Positions 8,343 to 17,909 of a stretch of DNA of 64,000 nt are shown here, piece by piece. Position 1 is the stretch's first letter. Each line of letters opens with the position of its first letter. This stretch comes from an uncultured Lachnospiraceae bacterium (lineage in GTDB: Bacteria > Bacillota > Clostridia > Lachnospirales > Lachnospiraceae): assembly GCA_910579085.1 (NCBI GenBank), contig CAJTRU010000003.1, positions 65,726 to 129,725 on the forward strand. Reading direction: 5' to 3'. A model generated the notes under the pieces. That model saw nothing but the letters and a program-made list of their open reading frames with translations. It did not search any database and was not told where the DNA came from. A program made the position numbers and the translations under genes.

Positions 8343-10718
8343 TTATTCTATGTCTTCCATGTTGTAAGGGTCTTCTCCCTCATCTATGCCAGTGACAGGT
8401 TCATCATCACCAACATCTTCTGGCTCGTCATCATCTCCTCCAGGAATATCTTCTATTCCATCATCTGGAGGGATTACATTTGGTTCTTCACTGGGTTCTT
8501 CTTCTGGCGGGTCTGTTGCCTCTGGTTCTTCTGGTTCTTTGGTTTTTACTGGTTCTGGTGTTTCGTATATGTCTATATCTTCTTCGCCAGGCTCTCTTGT
8601 TTCTTCTGGAGGAACAGTTACTACAGGGGTATCGTTATAATCATCCTCATAATAATTGTTACCGCTGCTGTTATTTTCATTTTCATATGGTTTAAAGTCC
8701 TCATATGACAGCCCTTCATGTATTTTCCCCATAAAGTCTTCCCATATAGACAGCGGGTAAGTAGAACCATATAAATTACTAAGTGTTTTTGGTGTATCAT
8801 ATCCAACCCATACAGCAGTAGTATAATATGGTGTAAAACCACAGAACCATCCGTCTTTTTTATCACTTGTTGTACCAGTTTTGCCTGCACATGCCATATT
8901 GCTGAGTGCATGGCCTGCCGCTGTACCAGTTTTTAAAACACCTGTAAGTATGCTTGTCATCATACGTGTGGCATTTTTTTCATATACATGTTTTTCATTG
9001 CGGAGCTTATTGTTATTTACAATTGTGTTGCCTTCTGAATCGGTAATCTTTTTAATACATGTAGGTTCACGGAAAACACCATCATTTTCAATAGTGGAAT
9101 AACCTGATGCCATTTCAACTGTTGTTACACCATTAGTAAGTCCTCCAAGGGATGCTGCTGGGAAATAGTCATTGGCATCTATTCTGTTAAAATTCATTTT
9201 CAGGACATATGACAGTCCGGTCTTAGGTGTAAGTTCTTCAAATAATTTCCATGCAATAACGTTTTTGGATTTTTCAACTGCATAGCGCAGAGGTATTTTT
9301 CCAGAATAAACACCATCAGAATTCCTAGGCCCGTCTTCAAAGTAAGTATCATCTACTATTGTGTCAGGTGTATAATCCCTTTCAAGCTGGGGGGTATATA
9401 CTACAAGTGGTTTAAACGAGCTGCCCGGCTGGCGGTAACTCTGGAATGCCCTGTTAAGGGTATATCCTGTTAATGATTTCTGCTTGCGTCCGCCAACAAC
9501 TGCTACAACATATCCAGTTTTATTATCAATACATGTAGCAGCGCCTTGGAGGGTGTAGACACCATCCTTTTTCTCTTTAAAAGATGAAAGCTGCTCATTA
9601 ACAGACTTTTGTAACATCTTCTGTTTCTTTTTATTTAGTGTAGTATAAATTCTGTATCCTCCTGTATATAACAGGCTGTGACATTCGTTGTACACTTCAT
9701 CATAATTTTTATTATATTCTTCTTCCTCTGCTGTGCTGTCAAATTTATATTTGAATTCAAATCCCTGTGACTGCATAAGTGCCTTTACTGCACACCTTAC
9801 AGCAAAAGTTGTCATATAGTTCTGTGTTTTGATAGCTTCGGCAGGATTAAGTACTATATCTTCATAATTTGCGTCACTGTACTGTGCAGCAGTTATTACG
9901 CCTTCATCCATCATCTGTTCTAATATACGTGATTTTCTATTTATAGTATTATCATAGTTATCAAAAGGGTCATATAAACTTGGGTTATTTGGTATTGCGC
10001 ATAGAAATGCTGTTTCTGGCAAAGTAAGTTCTGATGCCGGTTTGCTGAAATAACCTCTTGCTGCCGCTTCTATACCATAATAGCCATTGGCAAAATACAT
10101 ATTATTAATATAAAACTCAAGTATCTGGTTTTTGCTGTATTTTTTCTCCATTTCAAAGGCTATAAATATCTCCCTTATTTTTCTTTCGTAAGTTTTGGCA
10201 TTTGTAAGGAATACAAGCTTGGCAGTCTGCTGGGTTATTGTACTTCCGCCACGCTGTATTTTTTCACCCATTATTTTACTTTTAACAAGCAGGGCAGCCG
10301 CCTTAAACGTTGATAAAAAGTTTACTCCATCATGCTCAAAGAAATCCCTGTCTTCTATTGCAACCATTGCATCTTTTACATATTGTGGTATTTCATCAAA
10401 TGTCAGGTAATATGAGTCTTTATCACCTTTCAGCTTCGCCACAACTGAGCCATTAGATGCATATAACATACTTGTTTCGGATGAACGGAATGTGTCAACA
10501 GTTGAATTTTCAATAATCTTTGTTGCTTCGTTCTTCCACTGTAACAGTTCATCACCAAATTTAAAATAAAATACTATAAGTACCGAGAGAATTGCTAATA
10601 GAAGCAATAGCAGGAAAATTTTAATGCCAAGCCAGAACTTTTTATGTTTCTTTTTATTCTTTTTTACAGGCTTGCTACCATTTTTTGGCACATTCTTTGT
10701 ATTTTTATTTTCAGCCAT
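8343..10718 (-). CDS. Class A penicillin-binding protein (PBP1A-type)
   Basis: This 791-residue bifunctional peptidoglycan synthase has a basic cytosolic tail and a membrane segment around residues 28-52. The GT51 transglycosylase domain shows EDRDFFEHDG, RGGSTITQQ and the KIREIFIAFEMEKKYSK region. The transpeptidase domain has all three motifs: SSFK with Ser433, SKN in VEKSKNVIAW, and KTGTT. The last hundred or so residues form an acidic Pro/Glu/Asp/Thr-rich tail outside the cell. It polymerises glycan strands and cross-links peptides. Start: ATG after AGGAGGTACTTT. It heads the operon with GT2 and ArsR genes and is divergent from spoIIR. Confidence 0.96.
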   Translation of the reverse strand: MAENKNTKNVPKNGSKPVKKNKKKHKKFWLGIKIFLLLLLLAILSVLIVFYFKFGDELLQWKNEATKIIENSTVDTFRSSETSMLYASNGSVVAKLKGDKDSYYLTFDEIPQYVKDAMVAIEDRDFFEHDGVNFLSTFKAAALLVKSKIMGEKIQRGGSTITQQTAKLVFLTNAKTYERKIREIFIAFEMEKKYSKNQILEFYINNMYFANGYYGIEAAARGYFSKPASELTLPETAFLCAIPNNPSLYDPFDNYDNTINRKSRILEQMMDEGVITAAQYSDANYEDIVLNPAEAIKTQNYMTTFAVRCAVKALMQSQGFEFKYKFDSTAEEEEYNKNYDEVYNECHSLLYTGGYRIYTTLNKKKQKMLQKSVNEQLSSFKEKKDGVYTLQGAATCIDNKTGYVVAVVGGRKQKSLTGYTLNRAFQSYRQPGSSFKPLVVYTPQLERDYTPDTIVDDTYFEDGPRNSDGVYSGKIPLRYAVEKSKNVIAWKLFEELTPKTGLSYVLKMNFNRIDANDYFPAASLGGLTNGVTTVEMASGYSTIENDGVFREPTCIKKITDSEGNTIVNNNKLRNEKHVYEKNATRMMTSILTGVLKTGTAAGHALSNMACAGKTGTTSDKKDGWFCGFTPYYTTAVWVGYDTPKTLSNLYGSTYPLSIWEDFMGKIHEGLSYEDFKPYENENNSSGNNYYEDDYNDTPVVTVPPEETREPGEEDIDIYETPEPVKTKEPEEPEATDPPEEEPSEEPNVIPPDDGIEDIPGGDDDEPEDVGDDEPVTGIDEGEDPYNMEDIE

Positions 10719-10969
10719 AAAGTACCTCCTGTTTTCTGCTTAAAAAAATACTTCTATGGAAACTCCATGATGAATATATTATCACATTTTATGTAAAAAT
10801 GCACCTTTCTGGCATTTATTAATAAAAAAATAAGAATAGATGCATCTGGATTATATCTGCCAGGACTGAATATTCTAAAAATTCCAGGGAATAATGTCCA
10901 TATAAACAATTTTATTATTCATCAATTAAACCGTACTTACATATAATGTGCGTAGAAAAGAGGTAACAT

Positions 10970-11650
10970 ATGAAATTATATTTGAAAAACTTGCCAAAAG
11001 CACCCAAAGTGCCATTTCTTATATTTATTTATGCACTATCTTTTTCAATGCTTCTTGCTGGTATTAAATTCTTTCACCCTGGCAAGACTGAAAGCCCTGT
11101 GCAGATACAGGAAAATATTGCAGATAATATAATCAGACTCCATGTAATTGCAAATAGTGATACAGAAAATGACCAGTCGCTTAAGTTAAAAGTGCGGGAT
11201 GGCATAATAGGCGGAATTAAAGACTCTGTTGCAGGTGCATCAACCGTTGCAGGTGCTAGGAAACTTCTGGAGGCACAGCAGGATAATATAAAAAATTCTG
11301 CCCTTGATATTATTTCTGTTAATGGATATAACTATCCTGTTAATGTTTCCCTTGAGGAAAGGTATTTTCCTGTAAAATCATATGGTGACCTTGTATTCCC
11401 CGCTGGAAATTATAAGGCATTGTGTGTTGAAATAGGAGAAGCAAAGGGAAGGAACTGGTGGTGTGTTCTTTTTCCAAGCCTTTGTTTTGTAGATGAAACG
11501 TATGCTGTCGTTCCTGACAGTTCAAAAGAGAAGCTTAAGGAAACATTAAGTGATGAAGAATATGAAAGCCTTGAACAGAATAAAGAAGAAAAAGGGTTTT
11601 TTACACATTTAGCAATATATGACTGGTTTTGCAGGAAAACTGGCAGGTAA
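10970..11650 (+). CDS. spoIIR: Stage II sporulation protein R
   Basis: This 226-residue exported protein has an N-terminal hydrophobic segment (about residues 16-35), then the SpoIIR hallmark IIRLHVIANSDTENDQSLKLKVRD. Later motifs include NYPVNVSLEERYFPVKSYGD and WWCVLFPSLCFVD. In Bacillus, SpoIIR is made in the forespore under sigma-F and triggers SpoIIGA to process pro-sigma-E in the mother cell. The gene supports a spore-forming host. AAGAGGTAACAT precedes the ATG. I did not find a convincing sigma-F promoter. It is followed by the DUF1934 gene in the same direction. Confidence 0.94.
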   Translation: MKLYLKNLPKAPKVPFLIFIYALSFSMLLAGIKFFHPGKTESPVQIQENIADNIIRLHVIANSDTENDQSLKLKVRDGIIGGIKDSVAGASTVAGARKLLEAQQDNIKNSALDIISVNGYNYPVNVSLEERYFPVKSYGDLVFPAGNYKALCVEIGEAKGRNWWCVLFPSLCFVDETYAVVPDSSKEKLKETLSDEEYESLEQNKEEKGFFTHLAIYDWFCRKTGR

Positions 11651-11857
11651 ATTTTTCTATTGTATTATTTCTGCCAAACGTTTTAACATAGACATTTGTA
11701 AAACATATGTGTTTAGTACAAGTATATTTATTAACATTATCCTTTTTATATGTTATAATTTATATAAAACAGGTACAGTATTCCGTAAATTATTATACAC
11801 CAGAATGTGAATAAATTATTGTGGCATATTGTACTAAAGAAGAGGGTGATATTAAAT

Positions 11858-12307
11858 ATGGATAAAAATGTAATTGTTACTATTAAGGGATTAGAATATG
11901 AACCTGATGGCAGTGCTGGAGAAGAAATAGAAACCTGCCAGCCAGGTGTATATAAATTTTTACAGGGGAAACATATAATAACATATGAAGAACTTTGTGA
12001 CGGAAATACTGGTGAATTTGTCAAGAATTTGATAAAAATTGATAAAAATACAGTTTCAATTTTAAAACGTGGACAGATTTCTACACAGATGGTTTTTAAG
12101 GAGGGATACCATTATCTGGGAACATATGAAATTGCTTATGGTGCATCTTCATTTTCTGTTGATATTACAACCTCCCGCCTTACTATTACGGAAGATACAG
12201 ACTGTATTAATATAGAAACCAGCTATAGCCTTGGACTTGGCTATAACTATATATCCAGGCGTACAGTCTGTATTAATATACATTCCGCAGGTGTTTTGCC
12301 AGATTAG
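11858..12307 (+). CDS. DUF1934 (YwiB-like) protein
   Basis: The protein has 149 residues from the ATG at 11858, chosen because GAGGGTGATATTAAAT precedes it; a longer frame starts at 11807 without a good site. It contains the YwiB/DUF1934 pattern, with an N-terminal VIVTIKGLEYEPDG strand, YEELCDGNTGEFVKN and a terminal SYSLGLGYNYISRR. The fold is a calycin-like beta barrel. Family members are small cytosolic proteins of unknown function. It converges with the MATE gene only 9 bp away. Confidence 0.8.
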   Translation: MDKNVIVTIKGLEYEPDGSAGEEIETCQPGVYKFLQGKHIITYEELCDGNTGEFVKNLIKIDKNTVSILKRGQISTQMVFKEGYHYLGTYEIAYGASSFSVDITTSRLTITEDTDCINIETSYSLGLGYNYISRRTVCINIHSAGVLPD

Positions 12308-12315
12308 AAGTTAAT

Positions 12316-13656
12316 TTATTTATTATTTTTGTTTGAAACTTTCTTTATACAGAAGAAACATACAGGTACAATATATATTACCGCACTTACCCACGCTGAC
12401 TGGTCAGCAAAACATATTGCTGTAAAGCCATAGAGAGGCACAAATATTTTGCTTGTGGCAATTCTTGCAACCATCTCCACTACACCAGATAATATTGCGC
12501 GTCCTGGATAGCCAATTCCCTGTACAGTCATACGACATACATTTAAAATTCCTAAAGCCCAGTAGAAAAAGCCAAGGCAGAACAGGTATTTGGCAGAGGC
12601 AGCAAGTACTTCTGTTTCATCTGCGCTTATAAACATCCTTGAAAGTACGCCGCCAAAGAATATAAGTATTGTGCCTGCAAAGATACCATACAGGACACCT
12701 GTTATAACTCCGTCGCGCAGGCCCTTTTTAATGCGTTCTGGTTTCCCAGCGCCAAGGTTCTGGCTGCAAAATGTGGAAACTGCTGTAGCTATTGCATCAA
12801 ATGGGCACATTGCAAACTGTTTTATCCTCATTCCAGCAGTAAAGCCAGAAACATATACGCTTCCAAGCCCGTTATTGGCTGACTGCATAACCATGCTTCC
12901 AATGGCAGTAACAGAATACTGGAGACCCATTGGCACCCCCATCATTAACATATTAGCTGTTACATTTCCCTTTATTTTGCAGTCTTTTTTTGAAAGTTTT
13001 AGTACAGGGAATTTTTTCCACATATATATAAAACATAAAATGCCACTACATGCCTGTGCGGTTATAGTTGCAATTGCTGCTCCTGCACAGCCCCATTTTA
13101 AGACAATTATACAGAATAAATCAAGTAATATGTTTAATATAGTAGAAAATACTAAAAACATAAATGGTGTTTTGCTGTCACCTACTGAACGGAGTATACC
13201 TGACAGTAAGTTATAAAGCATTGTAAATGGTATTCCCAGGAACAGTATTAGAAGATATATGTAAGAGTCCTGGTATATATCATCTGGTGTTGACAGTATA
13301 TGTAAAATTGTCGGGCATAATAATGCACATGATATTGTAAGTATAGCAGCCACAATTAATGTTAAAAAACCTGCATGGAACATACATGAATGCATTGAAT
13401 TGTAATCTTTTGCACCAAACCTTTGGGCTATAGGTATTCCAAAGCCACAGCATATGCCAATACAGAAGCCCATTACAAGGAACTGGACACTTGCAGATGC
13501 GCCTACGCTTGCAAGTGCTTTTGTGCCAAGATAATTTCCTACTATTGCAGCATCAGCCATATTATATGTCTGCTGGAAAATATTACCAGCCAGCAAGGGC
13601 AGTGCAAATTGTAAAATCAGTTTTAAGGGTTTGCCCTCAGTCATGCTCTTTGCCAT
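12316..13656 (-). CDS. MATE family multidrug/Na+ antiporter
   Basis: This 446-residue protein has about 12 hydrophobic segments in two halves, with the MATE pattern LKLILQFALPLLAGNIFQQTY at the N-terminus and ADAAIVGNYLG shortly after. MATE pumps export cationic drugs or metabolites in exchange for Na+ or H+. AAAAGGAGGTAACT precedes the ATG. It is probably a single-gene unit; the upstream minus-strand gene ends with its own hairpin. Substrate is not predictable. Confidence 0.93.
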   Translation of the reverse strand: MAKSMTEGKPLKLILQFALPLLAGNIFQQTYNMADAAIVGNYLGTKALASVGASASVQFLVMGFCIGICCGFGIPIAQRFGAKDYNSMHSCMFHAGFLTLIVAAILTISCALLCPTILHILSTPDDIYQDSYIYLLILFLGIPFTMLYNLLSGILRSVGDSKTPFMFLVFSTILNILLDLFCIIVLKWGCAGAAIATITAQACSGILCFIYMWKKFPVLKLSKKDCKIKGNVTANMLMMGVPMGLQYSVTAIGSMVMQSANNGLGSVYVSGFTAGMRIKQFAMCPFDAIATAVSTFCSQNLGAGKPERIKKGLRDGVITGVLYGIFAGTILIFFGGVLSRMFISADETEVLAASAKYLFCLGFFYWALGILNVCRMTVQGIGYPGRAILSGVVEMVARIATSKIFVPLYGFTAICFADQSAWVSAVIYIVPVCFFCIKKVSNKNNK

Positions 13657-13692
13657 AGTTACCTCCTTTTAAATTTCATTTCACATCATTAA

Positions 13693-13724
13693 AACCATAC
13701 AAATCCAGATATATTTGTATGGTT
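13693..13724 (-). terminator. Terminator between the 13739 gene and the MATE gene
   Basis: Perfect 12-bp arms AACCATACAAAT and ATTTGTATGGTT are separated by 8 bases. On the minus strand the stem is followed by TTTTAAT, consistent with ending the upstream membrane protein gene. It could alternatively be an operator for the MATE gene, since it lies just upstream of it. Confidence 0.6.
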
Positions 13725-13738
13725 CTAATATTTTCACG

Positions 13739-14233
13739 TTATTTTTCTTTTTTAGAAAATTTTGCTTTGACTTTTTCAGAAAACTTCATTTTCTTTGGCT
13801 TTGCTTCAAGGTTTGTACGAAGCCCTTTAACCTCCATAATGTAAATTCCGCTTACAATTGCACGTATTTCTTTTTTTACAGGTATAAGTGCAAAAATTTT
13901 CTCATCACATAACAGTGGCATAATCTTTGGACCAACTTTTGCCTTGACAACTGGTACTTTCTGCCCTCTCATGTACTTAGGTGTCTGGTCAATAACCAGT
14001 TGTGGAAGCCCTGATTCTTTTAGCTTCATATGTTTTTTATCAATTACAAGCATTGATACACTTTGTGAAGCCGCCTGCATTTCCTTCTGTGTTTCTTCTT
14101 GCCTCTTCTGGAGTTTCCTTCCATAAATACTGAGTGCCACAAGTGCCACAACCATAAGTACAAGTATTACAATTAAAACTATAACAAATGGACGTATGCA
14201 AAACACAGGAAACAGCATCATCTTATCATTCAT
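13739..14233 (-). CDS. Membrane-anchored protein of unknown function
   Basis: The protein has 164 residues from the ATG at 14231-14233, preceded by ATGGAGGTTGGTT; a longer frame begins 22 codons earlier without a site. One strong membrane segment (about residues 12-38) is followed by a basic, Gln/Glu-rich coiled region. A soluble domain comes next (LVIDKKHMKLKESGLPQLV, then KVPVVKAKVGPKIMPLLCD) and a very Lys-rich C-terminus. I do not recognise a named family. The predicted orientation leaves the basic tail in the cytosol. It is followed by a hairpin and lies downstream of plsC, probably in the same operon. Confidence 0.7.
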   Translation of the reverse strand: MNDKMMLFPVFCIRPFVIVLIVILVLMVVALVALSIYGRKLQKRQEETQKEMQAASQSVSMLVIDKKHMKLKESGLPQLVIDQTPKYMRGQKVPVVKAKVGPKIMPLLCDEKIFALIPVKKEIRAIVSGIYIMEVKGLRTNLEAKPKKMKFSEKVKAKFSKKEK

Positions 14234-14324
14234 AACCAACCTCCATAATCTAAAATAATGCAAACATAATAATGATAACACATTCTGCATTTTATGCAAT
14301 AAGATTTTTAAATTCTGTTAAAAT

Positions 14325-15053
14325 TTATATCTCCTGGGCGTTTTGCTTTAATTTTTCTGCTATTATCTGCCGTACTTTTTCCCCTATATGTTTCTTTTCT
14401 TTTTTATCCATATCTTCCATATAAATTGGCGGACAATATTCTATTATAACATGCTGGCTGTGTATCCAGGGAAGATGTTTTTCAAAAACTTCATCAGTAT
14501 TACTTATTGCAACTGGTACTACAGGGCTTTTTGACTTATCAGCCAGTTTGAAACTTGCATCATGGAATTCCAGAAGCCCTTCACCTTTATTGCGTGTACC
14601 TTCTGGCGCAATATAAATTGAAGTGCCATTTTTTAAAAGTTCTATGCCCTCCATTATAGTTTTCATTCCTTGTTTTATATCATCCCTGTCAAGGAACAGG
14701 CAGTTCATGCATTTCATCCACCATGATATCATAGGGATATTTTCTATTTCTTTCTTAGATATATAGGCTGTGCGCATTGGTGCTGTTGTATAACCAACAA
14801 GAATGTCAAAATAACCTCTGTGGTTATATGTATAAAGCGCAGGACGGTCATGTAATATATTTTCCTTACCTTTAACTGTCAGCTTTACACCAGAAAGAAA
14901 AAGAATAATCTTAAAACCAGCAACAACACATTTCTGTGCAATAATAGCTTTTTTCTTTGGATTTACATTGCCTGCTATCCACTCTACCAGGCACATTGGG
15001 ATTGTAAAAAAAGAATATATTATTAAAAATAGTGCTACTAAAAATAATCTCAT
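14325..15053 (-). CDS. plsC: 1-acyl-glycerol-3-phosphate acyltransferase (PlsC family)
   Basis: This 242-residue membrane-associated enzyme has an N-terminal hydrophobic anchor, the catalytic HX4D motif in NHRGYFD, and the glycerol-phosphate-binding APEGTRNKGE motif followed by FHDASFKLA. It acylates lysophosphatidic acid to phosphatidic acid in phospholipid synthesis. The start follows AAGGAGAAGAAATTTTT. It is 27 bp downstream of the VanY-like gene, so the two are likely co-transcribed. Confidence 0.9.
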   Translation of the reverse strand: MRLFLVALFLIIYSFFTIPMCLVEWIAGNVNPKKKAIIAQKCVVAGFKIILFLSGVKLTVKGKENILHDRPALYTYNHRGYFDILVGYTTAPMRTAYISKKEIENIPMISWWMKCMNCLFLDRDDIKQGMKTIMEGIELLKNGTSIYIAPEGTRNKGEGLLEFHDASFKLADKSKSPVVPVAISNTDEVFEKHLPWIHSQHVIIEYCPPIYMEDMDKKEKKHIGEKVRQIIAEKLKQNAQEI

Positions 15054-15080
15054 AAAAATTTCTTCTCCTTGTTTAATAAA

Positions 15081-16424
15081 TTACTGGGTATTTTCCGCAT
15101 CTCCAGAAGGAGCAGCTTCTGGCTCATTCTGGGAGTCCGGTGGTTGTGTTTCATCTGTGCCAGGTTCTTGGGATGGCTTATGTGCTATAGCAGGCGTACC
15201 TGTGTCTTCTGGTGTATTATCTGGTTTTTCTGTATCTGCTGGCTGGCTGGTTACAGCAGGTACAGGTGTATTATCTGGCTTTGGTGTTTTAACCGGCTTT
15301 GGTGTTTTAACCGGTTTTGGCGTATTATATGGTTTTGGTGTTTTAACCGGTCTGGCTGTTTTATCTGGTTCTTGTGTGTTATTTGCTTCTGGTGTTTTTG
15401 CAGGTACAGGTGTATCGTCTGGTTCTGGTGTTATTACTGGAGGACGTGTAGGTGCTGGTTTTGGAAGCGGTTTTGGGTTATGGCTTGCATATGCTGTGGT
15501 TTTTGGTGTAGGGGCTGTTGTCATCTGTGGCTCTTTTGGCCCGTTAATATCTATATCCTTTATAATGTCATCCTCTGGAACTTTATCATCTACAGTTGTA
15601 GTCTGGTAATATTCTTCCAGGGTTAGTTTCTTTTTATGGATATATTTTGCAAGGTTTACACCGACATATCTTATATGCCAAGGTTCATAAGAGTAACCTG
15701 TTATATCAGATTTGCCTTGAGGATATCTTATAATAAATCCGAAATTATGGCAGTTCCTGGCAAGCCATTTGCCTTCAGGGCATGAAGCAAATGATTTTTC
15801 TATTGTACAGTTTACTGTGTCACTAGATACATCAATAGCAAGCCCTGTCTGGTGTTCACTGCATCCTGGCTGTGCAGATACCTTATTGGTATCTTCTTCA
15901 CCACGTGTATTTATATTGTTCTGGTAGATTGCATTTTGCCTTTCGTATGAACGGTAGGCAGAAACTACCTTTAGTTTATATTTTTTCTTTTTCCATGCTT
16001 CTGCAAACATTTTTTCTAATGCTTTTGCAGCAGCTTCACGCATATAGCTTTTTTCATAAATCCCGTTATAACTGTAGCCGACATCAGGAATTACCAAGTC
16101 CTCTGGAACATAGTCCTCTGGCATAGGATAGTCCCTGTTTACAAGGACAGTGTAACTTGCCGGGTCAGTATTTACTTTAATTAATGGCGTATTTGTACTA
16201 TAATTTTCTTCTTCCATATTATTGTCTCCTGGATTTTTGTTATTATTATAGTATTCTCCAGAACCGTCTAATGTACCAGAAGAAAGCTGGATATTATTTC
16301 TTCCTGGGAAATGCTGCCAGGCAAAAAGCACCACAAGTACAAAGCATAATATTATAAGCAGCCTTGCTGCAAATATTATATAAGTCCTGCCTCTTTCCCT
16401 TTTTCTATTCTGTTTATCTTCCAT
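15081..16424 (-). CDS. D-alanyl-D-alanine carboxypeptidase, VanY-like (M15B), with Thr-Pro repeat tail
   Basis: The protein has 447 residues from the ATG at 16422-16424; an upstream ATG 19 codons earlier lacks a site. One membrane segment (about residues 14-34) leads into an extracellular M15B domain. The zinc-site motifs are SEHQTGLAIDVSS (His and Asp ligands) and EPWHIRYVG (His ligand), plus SAYRSYERQ. Such enzymes trim the terminal D-Ala from stem peptides and can affect beta-lactam or glycopeptide response. The C-terminal 150 or so residues are a Thr/Pro/Lys/Glu low-complexity tail with TPKPVK-type repeats, probably a wall-spanning linker. It is upstream of plsC. Confidence 0.9.
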   Translation of the reverse strand: MEDKQNRKRERGRTYIIFAARLLIILCFVLVVLFAWQHFPGRNNIQLSSGTLDGSGEYYNNNKNPGDNNMEEENYSTNTPLIKVNTDPASYTVLVNRDYPMPEDYVPEDLVIPDVGYSYNGIYEKSYMREAAAKALEKMFAEAWKKKKYKLKVVSAYRSYERQNAIYQNNINTRGEEDTNKVSAQPGCSEHQTGLAIDVSSDTVNCTIEKSFASCPEGKWLARNCHNFGFIIRYPQGKSDITGYSYEPWHIRYVGVNLAKYIHKKKLTLEEYYQTTTVDDKVPEDDIIKDIDINGPKEPQMTTAPTPKTTAYASHNPKPLPKPAPTRPPVITPEPDDTPVPAKTPEANNTQEPDKTARPVKTPKPYNTPKPVKTPKPVKTPKPDNTPVPAVTSQPADTEKPDNTPEDTGTPAIAHKPSQEPGTDETQPPDSQNEPEAAPSGDAENTQ

Positions 16425-16586
16425 AATATATAAAAAACCATGCCTTTCCATTATACTGCAATATAATAGGTAATTATACACTATTATAAACCAGCCTTAT
16501 AAGTATATCACGAACACAGAAAAAAATCTCCAATAATTTTTCTTTTATGGTAAAATATTTGTTATATCATAAAACAGGAGGATATC

Positions 16587-17483
16587 ATGGCCATTATAAC
16601 AGAAAATACAATAAAAATAAAAGCCCCTGCTAAAATAAACCTTACACTTGATGTAACAGGCAGGCGTAATGACGGTTACCATAATCTTGAAATGGTTATG
16701 CAGACAATAAGTGTCTATGATGAACTTGAAATTTCAATTCTGCCAGAAAATCCAGAAAAACCAATTATATTTAATATGGACAAAGAACTTCCAGATAAAA
16801 TCCCGCCAGAAAAAAACCTTGTATATAAAGCGGCATCTGTTATGAAAGAAAAATACAATATTAAAAATTCTTTTAATATATTCCTTAAAAAAAATATACC
16901 TGCTGCCGCAGGTCTTGCTGGAGGAAGTACGGACTGTGCTGCCACACTTACTGCCATAAACAGGTTGTGCCAGCTTGGACTTACAGATGAAGAATTATGC
17001 CAGACCGGAGTGTCATTAGGTGCAGATGTGCCTTATTGTATTAAAAAAGGCACAATGCTTTCACAGGGGATAGGTGATATACTGTCACCTCTGCCAGCCC
17101 TTGGACAAATCTGGCTTGTATTAATAAATCCAGGAATTTCTGTAAGTACAGCTTATGTATATAAACAGCTTGAATTAGACAAATTTCCATGCCATCCTGG
17201 TACAGATAAAATGATAAAAGCCATACAGGATAATAATATCCAGCATATAGCTTCATGTCTTTTTAATGTGATGGAAACCGTTACAATCAAAGAATACCCT
17301 GTTCTGGATGAAATCAAAAAATATCTGTCAGATAATGGGGCAGAAGGTGCACTAATGAGTGGCAGCGGGCCAACAATCTTTGGTATATTTGAAAATGAGG
17401 ACAAAGCAAAGGCAGCATACCATAAAGCAAAAAAAGTGTATAGTAATTTCAATATAATATTGTGCCATACAGTCCAGTCATGA
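16587..17483 (+). CDS. ispE: 4-diphosphocytidyl-2-C-methyl-D-erythritol kinase
   Basis: This 298-residue GHMP kinase carries out the ATP-dependent phosphorylation step of the methylerythritol phosphate isoprenoid pathway. Signatures are APAKINLTLDVTGRRNDGYH at the N-terminus, the glycine-rich ATP loop PAAAGLAGGSTD near residue 110 and MSGSGPTIFG near the C-terminus. ACAGGAGGATATC precedes the ATG. A fold-back repeat begins directly after the TGA stop. Confidence 0.96.
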   Translation: MAIITENTIKIKAPAKINLTLDVTGRRNDGYHNLEMVMQTISVYDELEISILPENPEKPIIFNMDKELPDKIPPEKNLVYKAASVMKEKYNIKNSFNIFLKKNIPAAAGLAGGSTDCAATLTAINRLCQLGLTDEELCQTGVSLGADVPYCIKKGTMLSQGIGDILSPLPALGQIWLVLINPGISVSTAYVYKQLELDKFPCHPGTDKMIKAIQDNNIQHIASCLFNVMETVTIKEYPVLDEIKKYLSDNGAEGALMSGSGPTIFGIFENEDKAKAAYHKAKKVYSNFNIILCHTVQS

Positions 17484-17909
17484 TATGGCGGGTGGACGGT
17501 TTCTAGTGCCAGAGCCAGAATATCCAGTAAAAGGGGTACGCTCCCGCTACGGTACAATGTCATTAAGTTAAGGGATATGCTGAAATTTAACAATGATGGG
17601 ATGCGCTGGCAAATCCAAAGTGTCTTACATGAACAAAGCACGCTTCCGCTTGGGCTCGCACGCAATGGATGCATAAAGCCCTTAATGTTCCTGCGGAACA
17701 TTTTAAAACAGGGCTTAAGCACCAGCGGCTTCGCACAGCTTGTTCATGTAAGCACATTTGGAATTTGCCAGCCAGCCCACTCTTTGGAAATTTATAAAAG
17801 TATTTTTTGCTTAAACCCTTAACTAAATGCCCACGGGCTTAAAGTACCCCTTTTACTGGATATTGCTGCCATCTGGCACATAAAACCTGGCATTATAAAC
17901 CAGTAAAAC
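17484..17909. mobile_element. Y-type fold-back element, copy 1 (carries an I element)
   Basis: An outer inverted repeat pairs 17506-17539 with 17844-17879 (GTGCCAGAGCCAGAATATCC against GGATATTGCTGCCATCTGGC). The left tail GGACGGTTTC starts right after the ispE stop and the usual end ATAATTTCC is missing there. The right tail (AAACCTGGCATTATAAACCAG) matches copy 4 at 42034-42056. Inside lies an I element. The central part found in the other Y copies has been lost. No credible gene is present. Confidence 0.8.
17555..17830. mobile_element. I-type fold-back element, copy 1
   Basis: It starts with CAATGTCATTAAGTTAAG and ends with CTTAACTAAATG, so the last six bases of the right end are missing compared with copy 2. 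Inner arms of 35 bp pair 17605-17639 with 17738-17772 (GCTGGCAAATCCAAAG against CATTTGGAATTTGCCAGC). An innermost hairpin lies at 17676-17716. The three nested palindromes match copy 2 in order. Confidence 0.75.

Noticed and set aside
14968..15626. Two long plus-strand frames opposite the VanY-like gene
   Set aside because: They mirror the Thr/Pro repeat tail and give Gly/Val/Phe/Trp-rich low-complexity proteins without starts or family features.
17577..17822. 81-codon open frame inside the first fold-back array
   Set aside because: It lies wholly within the I and Y repeats and reads through their palindromic arms. A similar frame on the other strand exists in the second copy. It has no ribosome binding site and no protein-like conservation.
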